The translations under genes were made by a program, and so were the position numbers. This document shows, piece by piece, positions 1 to 10,066 of a stretch of DNA of 64,000 nt. The notes below the pieces were generated by a model that searched no databases, was not told the DNA's origin, and worked only from the letters and a program-made list of their open reading frames with translations. Position 1 is the stretch's first letter, and every line of letters starts with the position of its first letter. Location: NCBI GenBank assembly GCA_977006965.1, contig OZ345357.1, forward strand, positions 3,100,001 through 3,164,000, given 5' to 3'. The DNA comes from Phymatolithon calcareum. Taxonomy: Eukaryota > Rhodophyta > Florideophyceae > Hapalidiales.

Positions 1-213
1 GGTCTCTTTCCCACTCTCGGAGCCGCGACTGGCTCTGTTGGGGCGTCTCCGCCAAGTCCACTGCGTGGGGCTTGGGCTACTACTCCGCACGTAGCCAGTA
101 GCGAAGTGCCTACGGGGGCGTCCCATGGACGAGAAACGCGCCGTCATCGCAAGTCAAACGGTAGACAAACTTTTACACTTCTGTCCAACGCTGGCAGCCC
201 ATATCGTCGCTAG
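1..213 (+). CDS. C-terminal end of an unidentified gene, cut by the window edge
   Basis: Frame 1 is open from the first base to a TAG at 211-213. It gives about 70 residues rich in Ser, Ala, Pro and Gly, then a basic stretch (HGRETRRHRKSNGRQ) and a short tail. An AATAAA-like run (caaataaataaatg, about 283-294) lies some 70 bp after the stop and could serve as a poly(A) signal. The gene would be convergent with the BAG-like gene ending at 379. No family is recognised. The alternative ORF at 125-382 in another frame has no protein-like character. Confidence 0.35.
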   Translation, partial: GLFPTLGAATGSVGASPPSPLRGAWATTPHVASSEVPTGASHGRETRRHRKSNGRQTFTLLSNAGSPYRR

Positions 214-378
214 CCTACTCTCGTCTATGGTGCGCTACCGTACCGCGCTCTGTGCGCGGATTAAGTTTGTGATCCCTTTGCAAATAAATAAATGTGTGCG
301 GATGCCTTGCATGCATTCTCGTATATACTTTTCACTTCTCTTGGCGCGGCGCACAGAAGTGGCATTGCATTGCCGTGC

Positions 379-729
379 TTAGGATGAGGCATTGGTCAAC
401 TTGTCAACCCGCTCACCGAGCGCGTTGAGGTCCCGGACAAGCGTCTTGCGCCGAGTCAGAAGTACTGAGAGCTTCATGGCGGTCTTGCGGTCTCCACCCT
501 GAAAGGCTTCTGTGGCCTTGCTTTTCGAAAGCGAGATTCCGTCCAGGGCGAGAAGATCCTGCGTCACGCGCTCAGAAAAGAGCACAGCGCGCTGTTCGAT
601 GTCCTTCGTTGCGAGTTTGGTGTTTTCCTCCGTTTCCGTCACCTCCTTTTTGAGGTCTGCGAAATTCGTCTTGAGAATCTCCAACGACTTCTCAGCGTCC
701 TCCGCTAGCTTCTTAGGGTCCGTCGTCAT
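379..729 (-). CDS. Small BAG-domain-like Hsp70 cochaperone
   Basis: This encodes 116 residues if translation starts at the ATG at 729. The frame is open upstream only to a TTG at 765, so the ATG is preferred. The protein is highly charged and helical. The N-terminal half looks like a coiled coil. The C-terminal half (LLALDGIS, then RRKTLVRDLNALGERVDKL) has the pattern of the last two helices of a BAG domain, where basic residues and an Arg/Leu-rich helix bind the Hsp70 ATPase domain as a nucleotide-exchange factor. That role is family knowledge; the match here is by eye. The gene is divergent from a DnaJ gene at 1157, the other class of Hsp70 cochaperone, which supports the call. It could instead be an unrelated small coiled-coil protein. 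Confidence 0.5.
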   Translation of the reverse strand: MTTDPKKLAEDAEKSLEILKTNFADLKKEVTETEENTKLATKDIEQRAVLFSERVTQDLLALDGISLSKSKATEAFQGGDRKTAMKLSVLLTRRKTLVRDLNALGERVDKLTNASS

Positions 730-1156
730 TTCGAAGTTGTGCAAGTCTGGAATTCGTTCTGGCAAGTGAAACGATTTTCAGCTGCATCATGATGATCACC
801 TCAGGGCTACTGTAGACCATTACGAAGTTTGCCGTATTTCGGAAAAAATCTGCTTTTGTTCGCAAGACCAACCAATCAGCAAGCAACAGATTGCTGATTT
901 CGCAAAAAAAGTGGAAATATTGAATTCCAGTTTTCCGCACCCATTGCTGACATTCCACAGCTGTATGATACTTTGCCAGCTATGCTCGGCGTCTATTGTT
1001 GTCAAAATTCGATCGATGAAATTAATTTCAATTGGTCAGAAGTTTCTGTATATTCACCCATAGTGCCAGCACCAACCACCTCATCTCATGTTCGACGTGA
1101 TGTTCATGCTTCTGCCCTCGTCCGACTTACAAGTTTGACGAGTCCGTCCGATCACC
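730..1156. promoter_or_regulatory. Shared upstream region between divergent BAG-like and DnaJ genes
   Basis: These 427 bp separate the start codons of two head-to-head cochaperone genes. The stretch is more AT-rich than the flanking coding DNA, with A/T runs around 839-930. I see no convincing TATA box or heat-shock element. A bidirectional promoter is an inference from the spacing. Confidence 0.35.
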
Positions 1157-2536
1157 ATGGACGTCGACCCAGATTCTGTTCAGAAGGAGCTTCTCGAGGA
1201 AGCTGTCGCTAAGGTTCGCGCTGATGCCGCGGAGAAGGAGGCCCGTCGCCCGAAGAACATTGGTGCAGGTGCCGTCGGACTTGTCGGCGACTCGCTCGGC
1301 GGTGTTGCTGTAGGCGCTGCCGCAATTGTCGTCGGACCCATTGCTGGTTACCGCGAGGGAGGCGCCAGCGGTATTCTGAAGGGCGCAGTGGGTGGACTGG
1401 CCATTGGAGTTGCGTCAGCCGCGATTGGGATTGGGTCCGGGGTCGCAAAACTTGTCGATGGAGCGAGCGCTCATGCGGACGATAAACCGGTTCCACAGCT
1501 GGAGAATCTGCACATTGCAGAGAATGCGCAAGAGGATCAACGGGCTTATGATCGGGAGCGTAATGCACTGTATGAAGGATTGCTTGCCGATGTGGAGGAG
1601 GAAAGCACGTTGGGTCCGCCAGTCGATACAAAGCTATACGACGAGCTTGATATCAAACCCGAAGCAACGCCGACTGAGATTCGGCGTGCGTACTTTCGTC
1701 TGGCACAACGTTATCATCCCGATAAGAATCCGAATGACCCCCAAGCCACTGAGAAATTTCAGGTTATTGCCGATGCTTACCAGATCCTCTCTGACCCTGT
1801 GAAACGCGAGGAGTATCATCGCGTAGGGCGCACAGACGCAGAGACTCTTTTGGATCCCAAGTCACTGTTCGTGCTCATGTTCGGTAACGATAAGTTCAGC
1901 CACATTGTGGGGGATCTGGCAACCTCTACTTTGCTGTCGACGATGTCGGAAAAGAATGAAGAAGATCCGAATAGTTCAACTGAGCAACTGGCGGAAAGAC
2001 GGAAAGAGTTTCAAGCGGCGAGGGAGGCGAAGCTGGTTGCTCTTTTGCGAAAGCGTCTTGAGCCGTATATCGATGGGGATACAGCAAAGTTCTTAGACCA
2101 TGCAAAGCTCGAGCTTGTTGTGCTTCGCGAAGAGCCATTTGGACGAGATATGTTGCACACTTGTGGGTATGTGTACCGGCGGCAGGCGGCTTTAATGCTG
2201 GGCAAAGGAAAGGGACCGCTTGGTCTCCGCGGATTTTTCAGTGAACTGAGCGACAAGGCGCATATGTTCAGAAGCAAAGCGCATGCTATTGAGGGCAGTA
2301 TTCGGGCTGTTCACTCAGCCAGGGGCATGGAGGGGGACGAAAGCACTGATGAAGCCGCACGTAGAGAAGCTGTGAGCGTTCTCGGTGCAGTTTGGCTTGC
2401 GTCTGTGGTAGATATTCAGACAACTCTTCGTCACGTCGTGAAGTCTGTTTTGCGGGAACCAAACGTGTCAAAAGATGTTTTACAGAAACGCGCTCAAGGT
2501 TTGTCGGAGCTGGGGAAACTTTTCCAGCAAGCGTAG
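1157..2536 (+). CDS. DnaJ (Hsp40) protein with DnaJ-X-like region and N-terminal glycine-rich membrane-type segment
   Basis: 459 residues. A charged helix (1-33) is followed by a Gly/Ala-rich hydrophobic segment (about 35-105) with repeated small-residue spacing, reminiscent of the amphipathic C-terminal helices of VPS13/ATG2-type proteins. The J domain spans about 160-222 and contains the essential HPD tripeptide (187-189) in RYHPDKNPND, so it should stimulate Hsp70 ATPase. The following block (LDPKSLFVLMFGNDKFSHIVGDL, about 232-255) matches the start of the DnaJ-X region of Caj1/Djp1-type proteins, which act in the cytosol and in organelle protein import. There is no Gly/Phe region or zinc-finger domain, so it is a class C (type III) J protein. 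The start is the first ATG after an in-frame break. The gene is divergent from the BAG-like gene. Confidence 0.9.
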   Translation: MDVDPDSVQKELLEEAVAKVRADAAEKEARRPKNIGAGAVGLVGDSLGGVAVGAAAIVVGPIAGYREGGASGILKGAVGGLAIGVASAAIGIGSGVAKLVDGASAHADDKPVPQLENLHIAENAQEDQRAYDRERNALYEGLLADVEEESTLGPPVDTKLYDELDIKPEATPTEIRRAYFRLAQRYHPDKNPNDPQATEKFQVIADAYQILSDPVKREEYHRVGRTDAETLLDPKSLFVLMFGNDKFSHIVGDLATSTLLSTMSEKNEEDPNSSTEQLAERRKEFQAAREAKLVALLRKRLEPYIDGDTAKFLDHAKLELVVLREEPFGRDMLHTCGYVYRRQAALMLGKGKGPLGLRGFFSELSDKAHMFRSKAHAIEGSIRAVHSARGMEGDESTDEAARREAVSVLGAVWLASVVDIQTTLRHVVKSVLREPNVSKDVLQKRAQGLSELGKLFQQA

Positions 2537-4273
2537 CGAAGTTTCATGTTGACTTGTTTGCTCGATAGATTAACATCCAATTGTCTTCCCTGCAGTTATT
2601 CATTCGAAAAGAATTGGAGAGAATGACAGACTAGCCGCATTGCAGAATTTTGTAAAATCTCGTCTATCACTACAGTACCAAAGAAGAAAGAGGCACATAT
2701 GTTCCGGACATGTACGTTTTGTGGTCCTAAAAATTTTAGTGCCTTTATACATTTGGCTAGCCTTAGCGTTGCAATCGGGTTACAACCAGACAGAGGGTTT
2801 CGACGCTCTTCAAAGCCTTTGGAATGTTCCGCTAATGGTCTACGACCCTCAGAATGCTTCGTGTACAGTACATTAGGTGGTCCTAATTATCGCCTGTTTT
2901 GGAAACTTATTAGGTATAAGCCTCAACAGATTTATAAAACACTCGGCTCAACTGTTCTGACGGGTCACCTCGGCCCATATTAACGCCGTCGGATGAAATA
3001 GCAACTCCGATACAGATGGAGAAGTGGAATCTCCTCTACTGCAGTAAAGGTCGACTGGAATAGTTTTCGACAGATTGATGGTGCTGTTTCCGGTTTTCGG
3101 CGTTCAACGAGCTCGTTGTGTTCTGTGGGGTACAAAGGCAAGTTGAGGTGGAAGACCCAAAACAGTCAATTTGGGAGGAGAATTCTGGATTTACAGTCGA
3201 CGGGTTTCTTCATTGTCCCAAAATGGAATGCCGTGTTGATGCGCACCGTACAATTCAACGGGTTTGGAAGCAGTGAAAATATGTCGTTTTTGGTTTAGGG
3301 TTTGCCGAATAGTGCCAAGCCATTGGCCGTACAACTCATACAGCGGTGAACTTTGATATAGCGCTGAGGCCCAGTGTGCATTGCTTACGCAATGTCACGA
3401 ACGGCAGTGACAGGCCCGCGTCCGGTCACATGGACGTTTTCCCCCTCCACAATCGTGACCATCATGACTTGTCGATGATGATGATCAATACAGTACTCAA
3501 GAGCCGCACACTGCCTTCGCGGTTAACAGCGTGCTGCGTAGCCTTACAGTATGATAACTGCTACAGTACATCTTAGCCTTGCGCCTGCTGGTGCACAGAA
3601 TAGCATGACCGAGATTCACATCTGATGTGTTTCTCAGTCATGTTACCCGGAGAGATACAGCACTATACCTCCAGTGTACTGTGCTGCAAACTACAGTGCT
3701 TTACTGCGTGCACAGTCCAATGGCTTGGCAAACGGACTGGCATAGACTATAGCTCGACCCATAATGTTGTGCTCTTTCGAAAAAGCTCCTCAATTGGACA
3801 TTTCCGAATTCCCTGTTGCTTCTCCATTGACGAAAAGCATTCTGTATCGAGATCCACCCGATCCATCGGGAGTTCTGTACCATCGATCTATCGCCTGCAG
3901 CACAATAAGACTTGTACAACATTACATGACGGGGGGAGCAATAGGAAGCATTCGCCGACCTTAACAACGGGAGAGCTCTGGAGAATACTGTAGTGCATTT
4001 ACCTTTCCTTATCTATTGCTTGAATGATCCTGTCCTGTGGTGGGAATAAGATCTGCCTAGAGTTTACAAGCCCCTTGCTCTGCACTACCGCGTGTATGAC
4101 TTTCACTTGAGCGATCTGTTTTTCCGGCATGTCGGCGTGAGGAGACAAGCAAGCTTGTTGAGTGAACTAACCTAAACTGTAGTATTTATATGTACATATC
4201 AATATTAACGCAACGCAGCGCACAAACCACGAAAAGCGCGGCAGATATAATTGTATACAAACTTCTCCACCCC
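2537..4273. other. Intergenic stretch with no supportable gene
   Basis: All ORFs here are short (122 codons or fewer), lack conserved motifs and overlap in several frames. The sequence is peppered with TACAGT/ACTGTA words (for example 2669-2675, 3547-3569, 3684-3700), a local flavour also seen near 6500 and 7385. Nothing else is recognised. Confidence 0.6.
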
Positions 4274-6484
4274 TCAAATACATCCAAGAGGCCACTTCCT
4301 TCGGAAAAACACATCCCCATCACTCCTCCCAGGCTTCGCACTCGAGTATGACCTTCGACTGCGTCTACGTCTCGAACTCCACGACGCCCCTTTGGACTGT
4401 CGCCTCTGCGACGCCAGCGATAAGAAAAGGCCACGAGTGTGATGCCACCGACTTGAAAACGAAAACGAATGACCTCCCCAACTTTCGCTCTTATCTTCCT
4501 CCGCACTCCGTGAGAACATCACCGGGTCCTGCAACGACGCAAGAAGTTCATCACCCACAACATGCGCCTCTCTATGCTCTTTCTTCTCCAGCTTCGCCAG
4601 CGCATTTTCAACCCAATCGCTCACTTCTAGTGTAATCATGTCCTTCGTAGTATCTGGAGCACTTTTCGCGATATCACCGAGTAGTAACACCGCCTGCGTC
4701 TGAACCCGCTTTTCCTCGTTTGTCGACGCCTTCTTTGTTGCATCTAGAGCCGCTCGCGCTGCCGAAATTGCGTTCTCGCGTGCACATTGCTCCGCCCCGT
4801 CGCGTGTTCCATCCACTAGATTGCGTAGCGTACATAGTCCAGCCTCCAGTACACGTGCATCACGGCCCTCCACGCGCATGATTGCTGCCGACATAACTAC
4901 AGCCCCATTACGAGTGAGCACAGCAAGACGGTTTTCAGGGGCACAATACAGAGCATTTGAAATTGCTGCTGTAATCTCACGCGTTGCAGGAACCGAGTCA
5001 GCATTCGCATCCAAAGCCCGCAGCAGCACCCCGAGTCCGGGCTTAATGCGTAGCCTATTTGCATCTTGGAGACAGAGCGTGCAAAGCAGAGTGCAAGCCC
5101 GCGTCACCAGAGGTACATCAGTGCTGTATCGCTTCACGGTAGCCAGGGCCACCTCAACGGCCCCTAGATCACCGAGCCGGTGCTGCACGTCGGTACGTTT
5201 CCATGCCAACAGGGAAAGAAGAGACAGGGAGTACTTTAGAAGAGCACGGTTTTCTGGTGCCCGACGAACGGCACGGAGCACTGCACGAAAAACAGAAGGA
5301 CTATCGGTGTCGGCAGAGGCAGCCACTGAAGTAAGGGGCATTGGGGAGGATGGGACACCCGGGACCTGTGACGATTTGTTCTCCGCCATGTCCGAATGTC
5401 GGCGAGGAGTGTCTGCAACAGTGGACGTACTCAGGGTTTCATTTCCGATCTGACCCGGGGACATACCGATGAGCAAATGTGCACAGGAAACATTCGGATA
5501 CGCCTTCCCATGCAGTGAATATGCATCAGGACAGCTTTTCGATTCCTGTGTCGGAGAGTGGACGTGCTTGTCCGTTGAGGCCGGAGTTTTGTGATTTGGG
5601 TTAGAGCCCGAGGAGACCGGACTAATATCGGTTCCAGTAACGGGCGACCCACAGCGCGCAATAGAAGACTGAACGAGAGGAGCAGGAGTAGCATCCGACC
5701 AGAGCTCAGTACGGTCTAGCGGCCAGGAGAGCATATCTCGTTCGATGATTCTAGTCCGATTATTCTTGTCCTGCGTGCACATACTCTCCAAGGCGGCGAT
5801 GGTCTGATACAAAAGCTCCTTATCAGCGGAGCGTCCGAGATAAAGTAGTGCGTCGAGCACAGCATCGACAGCACCGGCCTTTCCGGCGATGTACTGATTG
5901 ACTTGTGCGTTATGGGAGAGATTTCGAAGTGCAAGCGAGCCACGGACCTGCATCTGCACATCGGAGGGAAACGAGGTCATCGCCTTGACGACGGCGGCGA
6001 CGGCACCCTCACGCGCAAGACGCCGTTTGCGATGCGGGCAACCAACAGCAAGATTCGCTACAATGGTCGCACCACGGTCTTGTACCGTGAGCGCGTTGTC
6101 GGAGCCCATGAGCGCCATGGTGAGGTCGAGCCCACCGGCTCGAAGCACTTCGGACCGCAGCCCAGGGGATACGGAGAACGCGCGAAGCGTAGAGAGCGCG
6201 CGGTATTGCACGGAAGGCGCGGGAAAACTGCGCATGGTCAACGCGACTGCTTGCACCGCGCCAGCGGCTAGCAGCGCTGGAGTCGAGGCGGCGTCGCTTG
6301 CAATGCGGGTTAGCTTAGCGAGGGCGGCGATCGCGTCGTCCGCGGACATGGCCTCAAGCAAGGCCTCGACGGCAATGGCGGCGTCGGAGCGGGCCCCATC
6401 TGCCGAGATGTCGGAGCCGGACGAGGTGGCCGATTCCGTGCGGGGCAGCGGAGCGGACAGCTGCTGGGCCGGCAGCGCGTCCAT
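4274..6484 (-). CDS. Armadillo-repeat protein
   Basis: 736 residues from the ATG at 6484 (MDALPAQQLSAPL...). The frame is open 60 codons further upstream, but that part includes a pentanucleotide repeat and looks like 5' UTR. Residues about 40-240 form successive helical ARM/HEAT-type repeats (LLAAGAVQAVALTMRSFP; VLRAGGLDLTMALMGSDNAL; LAREGAVAAVVKAMTSFPSD). A low-complexity Ser/Thr/Pro linker (about 250-400) is followed by a second ARM block (LGDLGAVEVALATVKRYS; LTRNGAVVMSAAIM; CARENAISAARAALDATK). Such folds are protein-interaction scaffolds, so the partner cannot be deduced. The last 60 residues are abruptly Ser/Arg-rich and out of character, so the true C-terminus may lie earlier or be altered by an unseen intron or frameshift. 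Confidence 0.75.
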   Translation of the reverse strand: MDALPAQQLSAPLPRTESATSSGSDISADGARSDAAIAVEALLEAMSADDAIAALAKLTRIASDAASTPALLAAGAVQAVALTMRSFPAPSVQYRALSTLRAFSVSPGLRSEVLRAGGLDLTMALMGSDNALTVQDRGATIVANLAVGCPHRKRRLAREGAVAAVVKAMTSFPSDVQMQVRGSLALRNLSHNAQVNQYIAGKAGAVDAVLDALLYLGRSADKELLYQTIAALESMCTQDKNNRTRIIERDMLSWPLDRTELWSDATPAPLVQSSIARCGSPVTGTDISPVSSGSNPNHKTPASTDKHVHSPTQESKSCPDAYSLHGKAYPNVSCAHLLIGMSPGQIGNETLSTSTVADTPRRHSDMAENKSSQVPGVPSSPMPLTSVAASADTDSPSVFRAVLRAVRRAPENRALLKYSLSLLSLLAWKRTDVQHRLGDLGAVEVALATVKRYSTDVPLVTRACTLLCTLCLQDANRLRIKPGLGVLLRALDANADSVPATREITAAISNALYCAPENRLAVLTRNGAVVMSAAIMRVEGRDARVLEAGLCTLRNLVDGTRDGAEQCARENAISAARAALDATKKASTNEEKRVQTQAVLLLGDIAKSAPDTTKDMITLEVSDWVENALAKLEKKEHREAHVVGDELLASLQDPVMFSRSAEEDKSESWGGHSFSFSSRWHHTRGLFLSLASQRRQSKGASWSSRRRRSRRSYSSAKPGRSDGDVFFRRKWPLGCI

Positions 6485-6491
6485 GGCGAAC

Positions 6492-6526
6492 ACTGAACTG
6501 AACTGTACTGTACTGTACTGTACTGA
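6492..6526. repeat. Pentanucleotide microsatellite (ACTGW)7
   Basis: Seven tandem copies of a 5-bp unit (two ACTGA, four ACTGT, one ACTGA) lie 8 bp upstream of the armadillo gene start codon, in its presumed 5' UTR on the minus strand. Confidence 0.85.
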
Positions 6527-6684
6527 GGATGCGGTAGAAGGGAGGACGAGGCCGGGAACGGGAGTTCGGGAAAGAAGGGGGGGGATTTCCGAAGCGCGAC
6601 CAAAAACGGTATCTATGTTTACAGTACAGTTGCTGTGGTGGGCGGCATGATAGGTGGGCTTCATGACTTGTTAGTGTCACGCGT

Positions 6685-7410
6685 GCGTGACGCATACGTG
6701 GCACAACTTTGTATAAGGAATTAGCATCGATACCTCAACATCAATCAAAATATCAACCTGGTATTGGGCACTCTCTATCATATCAGACGTTTGGGAAAAT
6801 ATCATTGATATCGACTAAGCGGATCGTGAGTAAAAATTTGAAAAATTCGTTCAAAATATGAATCATTTCTTAGATTTTGGATAAATGTTTAATGGAAGAT
6901 TCATTCAAGATTTAGGAGAAATTCTGCCAGCAATGCGAAAGTGTCACCGAAAGTCTAAAAGCCTGTGGTCCAAATCAAAGTGTCAACAATGATATTACTG
7001 AGGCTGTTTTGATTAATATGCTATGTTGTAGTTGATAGTACATCAAGATTGGACATGAATCATAGGAGACCTTGAAACTGCATGCATGCTGTTCATTCCA
7101 ACTGTGTATGATGCGGGCGAAGTTTGTGTTTTTCAACAATTGTTCTATTTTTCGAATTCCATCTATGCCGACTTGCAACTGAATCAAAAAAGTGGCGCCA
7201 AAATAGACCGGCAAAACTATAACAAAACCCTATCATATGATACAGCACCCTGCAGTACATCCACATTGTGTTCTGCAAATGCATGCACCCACGTGTACAT
7301 GGCAATACCTGCAAGGCGCTCGTTCTGCCGGTCCGAGGAATTAATTTTCCACTTGTAAAGCGGCACCTACCGAGGAAAATACTGTACTGTATCAGTCAGA
7401 TTCAGAGGTA
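6685..7410. other. AT-rich intergenic region
   Basis: This holds no coding signal on either strand. It lies between the 5' end of the armadillo gene and the 3' end of the RanGAP gene, both on the minus strand. Only short multi-frame ORFs are present. Confidence 0.6.
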
Positions 7411-8607
7411 TTACTCATCATCCTCGTCGTCATTCTCATCTTCGTCGTCATCGTCATCTCCGTCTTCATCGTTTTCGTCCAAAGGTCCGAGGCGATCACC
7501 AAGGAGGGCTCTCAGTTCAGATTCCGGGATCGAAATCACGTTCCCGTCTAACAACACACTTTCCACGGTATCGCAAAGCGAAGAAGCAGAGCAAACCGCC
7601 ATCGCTCCGCGACCCCCAATCTCACAGCTGTTCAAATTGAGAGCACGAAGACACTTTGTGGCCTCAATCCCCTTCGCAATCTCCACCGCTCCACTGTTGC
7701 CAAACTCGTTGTCCTCCGCCAAAACCTGCTCAAGCATCTTCATTTTCTGCATCAGTCTACCCAGCGCCTTTGCCGCACCCTTTGCACATTCGTTCCCCGA
7801 CACGTCGATTTGGCGTAGTCCGCTCGCCTTTATGGCATCCAGAGCCGCCACACACCCTTTATCCTCCAAAAGACAATCGCGGATCTCCAGCACTTCCAAT
7901 GAACTTGCTTCTGCAAGCGTTGCGGCCAGCGCCCCCGCACCTTCTGCCCCGAACGAGTTATCAGACAGGTTGAGTCTTTTTAAACCGCGCGTCGCCGCAG
8001 GCTCGAGCGCCTGACAAATGCGCACACACCCTTCGCGGCCGACGCGGAGCGATGAGAATCGAAAGTCTTCAAGCCCCACGCACCGTTCGATGAACGGAGC
8101 TAGTGCCATAGCGCCTTCATTCTCGGAAAGATTATTATGAAAATGGATTTCGCGCATCGTTTCCACAGCAGACACGAGTGCGTCCGCAATGAGCGCGCAC
8201 GCGTCACCAGACAAGCCATTATTGCAAAACTTGATCGTCTCCAACTCTGTCTGTGCCTCAAGTAGTGTAGTGACCGCGCGCACACCCTTAGCCCCCAGCG
8301 CGTTGTCAGACAAGTCCAAGGAGCGCAGTCTGCGACACTCGCTCAAAGCTTTTGCTATCGTAGATAGCGCGCGCTTCGCCTCGTCCTCTGGGCGGGAGGC
8401 GATAATGTCGGATAGATCCAACGTGGTGAGCGACCCGCTGGCGCATGCTAGTTTCTCTCCCGCCACTGCTGCGGATCCATCGCCGAAACTCTTCCCGCTA
8501 AGCTTGACGCTTGTGGCATCCTCCGGGAGGTCAGCGAGCAACTCCTCTGCACGCGCGGCGGTCAAGGCCTCACGGTCGCCTTGCTCGATTATGAATGTCG
8601 TCGGCAT
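7411..8607 (-). CDS. RanGAP: Ran GTPase-activating protein (plant-type RanGAP, leucine-rich repeats)
   Basis: 398 residues from the ATG at 8607 (MPTTFIIEQGDREAL). The longer upstream frame is Pro/Ser-rich and probably UTR. The body is a ribonuclease-inhibitor-like LRR array typical of RanGAP: LTTLDLSDIIASRPEDEA, LRSLDLSDNALGAKGVRAV, IKFCNNGLSGDA, EIHFHNNLSENEGAMALAP, LEDFRFSSLRVGREG, LKRLNLSDNSFGAEGAGALA. The LSDNALG.KGVRA and HFHNN..ENEGA signatures are those of the eukaryotic family. The catalytic Arg of RanGAP lies in an early LRR loop, and the conserved SRPEDEA piece occupies that position. The C-terminus is a run of Asp/Glu, as in other RanGAPs. No N-terminal WPP nuclear-envelope domain (land-plant type) and no SUMO tail domain (animal type) is seen. 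Role: cytoplasmic hydrolysis of Ran-GTP to maintain nuclear transport direction. Confidence 0.92.
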   Translation of the reverse strand: MPTTFIIEQGDREALTAARAEELLADLPEDATSVKLSGKSFGDGSAAVAGEKLACASGSLTTLDLSDIIASRPEDEAKRALSTIAKALSECRRLRSLDLSDNALGAKGVRAVTTLLEAQTELETIKFCNNGLSGDACALIADALVSAVETMREIHFHNNLSENEGAMALAPFIERCVGLEDFRFSSLRVGREGCVRICQALEPAATRGLKRLNLSDNSFGAEGAGALAATLAEASSLEVLEIRDCLLEDKGCVAALDAIKASGLRQIDVSGNECAKGAAKALGRLMQKMKMLEQVLAEDNEFGNSGAVEIAKGIEATKCLRALNLNSCEIGGRGAMAVCSASSLCDTVESVLLDGNVISIPESELRALLGDRLGPLDENDEDGDDDDDEDENDDEDDE

Positions 8608-9172
8608 TTTATAGGACTGAGGAGTGCGCGGGGGATGCGGTGCAAGGCAAAGCGAGTACGATGAGAAGGGGGGAGAGGGTTTCTTCCTTGGACGATGGAT
8701 GGCGTAATGGGTTGAGTGGGAAGAGAAAACGACGACAAACGTTCGACAAAACAAAAGTGAGGAAAAATTTATGATATATTTTCGAGCACAACTGCTGCTC
8801 TGCTGGAATTGGTACCCTGTTATTCAGTTTTTGTAAGATATGTAAGTTCACGCCTTCAAGGTACTACTTAAGAGGCCACACTGCATTCTCTGCTATCCAT
8901 CCAATCGGGATCAACAACTGGAAGCGTACATCCAATGAAAGTTAAGCACCTGTCGTAACAGAAATGAATCTTAGGGACAAGTTCAGATCGATCTGAACCC
9001 AATGAGAAGAGGCAGATGCTTTGCCAAAAAACCACGATGACCACTAAAATCAGCATCCATGGATGGCGATGGATGGTGATCTGCTGATTGCATGCATCTT
9101 GCAGAGACCTTCGACAAGCTTGTGCCTCAAATACCACAATTGTGGCTGGATCATGCATGCATGCATGCATGC
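8608..9172. other. Divergent spacer between RanGAP and the lumen-protein gene, with a TGCA repeat
   Basis: 565 bp between two head-to-head genes. Near the right end lies a (TGCA)n run (about 9153-9174) that abuts the preferred start codon, and before it ATGGATGGCGATGGATGG. No clear TATA box is seen. Upstream ATGs (from 9092) would prefix the protein with a His/Met/Cys run made of this repeat, which argues against using them. Confidence 0.5.
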
Positions 9173-10066
9173 ATGGCTTCCGCCAACTTGTCCTCGACAA
9201 AAAGAAGATCATTCATTATGCCCACCGTATATCCATCAAAATGCGCGCCCGCAGTGTCCCCATTATTCGTGATGAGTGCCCACGGGGTGACACGCCGCGC
9301 TGCGCTACGAGCAACCGCATTGACAGCGCTAAGTGTATGCGCGGCATGTGTCCCAAAAGCAGCATATGCGCTCAAACCCGGGCGTCCCAGCAAGGAAACA
9401 CTGCTAAACAGAGCGCGCGAGGATCGAACTCCCGAGGAGCTCGCAGCGGACGCAGAGCGTCGTGCGGTGGAGCGCCAAGCTCGTCTCGAGAAGCAGCGGG
9501 AACTGCAGGCCGCGGCGGAACGACGACGTGAAGAAGGCGGCGGGGACCAGAGCCAGGCCGACATGGAGGCCAATCTGCGCGCGAATTACTACTACCCCAC
9601 AGCGCGGAAGCGGTATCTTCCGCGCGTGCGGCGAGCACTCGAACTGCTGCCTATCGTAGACACGGCGGTATCCGGCGGGGACTGGCGCGCGGTCTCCACC
9701 GCGGCAAGCGGGCCTCTTGAAGAGGCCGTGCTGCCAATGCGACTGTACGCCAGCTCGCTGGCGGGACAGGGTCTCTCGCTTGCGGCGCGGTTCGTGCAAA
9801 GCATGGCCGATGATGCCGATGCGTATGAGGGCGCATTGCGGCGGCTTCAAAAATCCGTCAAGCGCAGCGAGATTGCAGTGGCGCAGTCTGCAATCAAGGA
9901 TATGCGGGCCAGCATCGCGAGGTATCGCGCCGCGGGCAAGCTTGAAGCGCCCGATTTTGGCATTGGCGAAATTCCGACCGACAAGCGAGTTGGAAGCGGA
10001 CTTGGTAATAATAATCCGGCGCTGTATAATCGAAACTTTAGGCAAATTCTCAGCGGCACCGACTAG
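9173..10066 (+). CDS. Nucleus-encoded thylakoid lumen protein with twin-arginine targeting signal
   Basis: 297 residues from the ATG at 9173. The ATG at 9092 is in frame but reads through a TGCA microsatellite. A Ser/Lys/Arg-rich chloroplast transit peptide (about 1-43) is followed by a bipartite lumen signal: a twin Arg (TRRAALRATAL), a short hydrophobic stretch and a cleavage motif (AAYA, then LKPGRP). The mature protein is an Arg/Glu-rich helix, then a helical domain beginning NYYYPTARKRYLPRVRRALELL and containing VLPMRLYASSLAGQGLSL. This has the look of small four-helix lumen proteins such as the PsbQ-like or MPH2/TLP16.5 groups that assist photosystem II. The exact family is not certain. 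The stop codon overlaps that of the phytochelatin synthase gene on the other strand. Confidence 0.75.
   Translation: MASANLSSTKRRSFIMPTVYPSKCAPAVSPLFVMSAHGVTRRAALRATALTALSVCAACVPKAAYALKPGRPSKETLLNRAREDRTPEELAADAERRAVERQARLEKQRELQAAAERRREEGGGDQSQADMEANLRANYYYPTARKRYLPRVRRALELLPIVDTAVSGGDWRAVSTAASGPLEEAVLPMRLYASSLAGQGLSLAARFVQSMADDADAYEGALRRLQKSVKRSEIAVAQSAIKDMRASIARYRAAGKLEAPDFGIGEIPTDKRVGSGLGNNNPALYNRNFRQILSGTD

Noticed and set aside
4186-4506. Alternative minus-strand ORF as the true armadillo C-terminus
   Set aside because: No splice sites or repeat motifs support it; left as uncertainty in the armadillo entry.
7268-8014. 248-codon plus-strand ORF
   Set aside because: Ser-rich shadow of the acidic tail and LRRs of RanGAP on the other strand.
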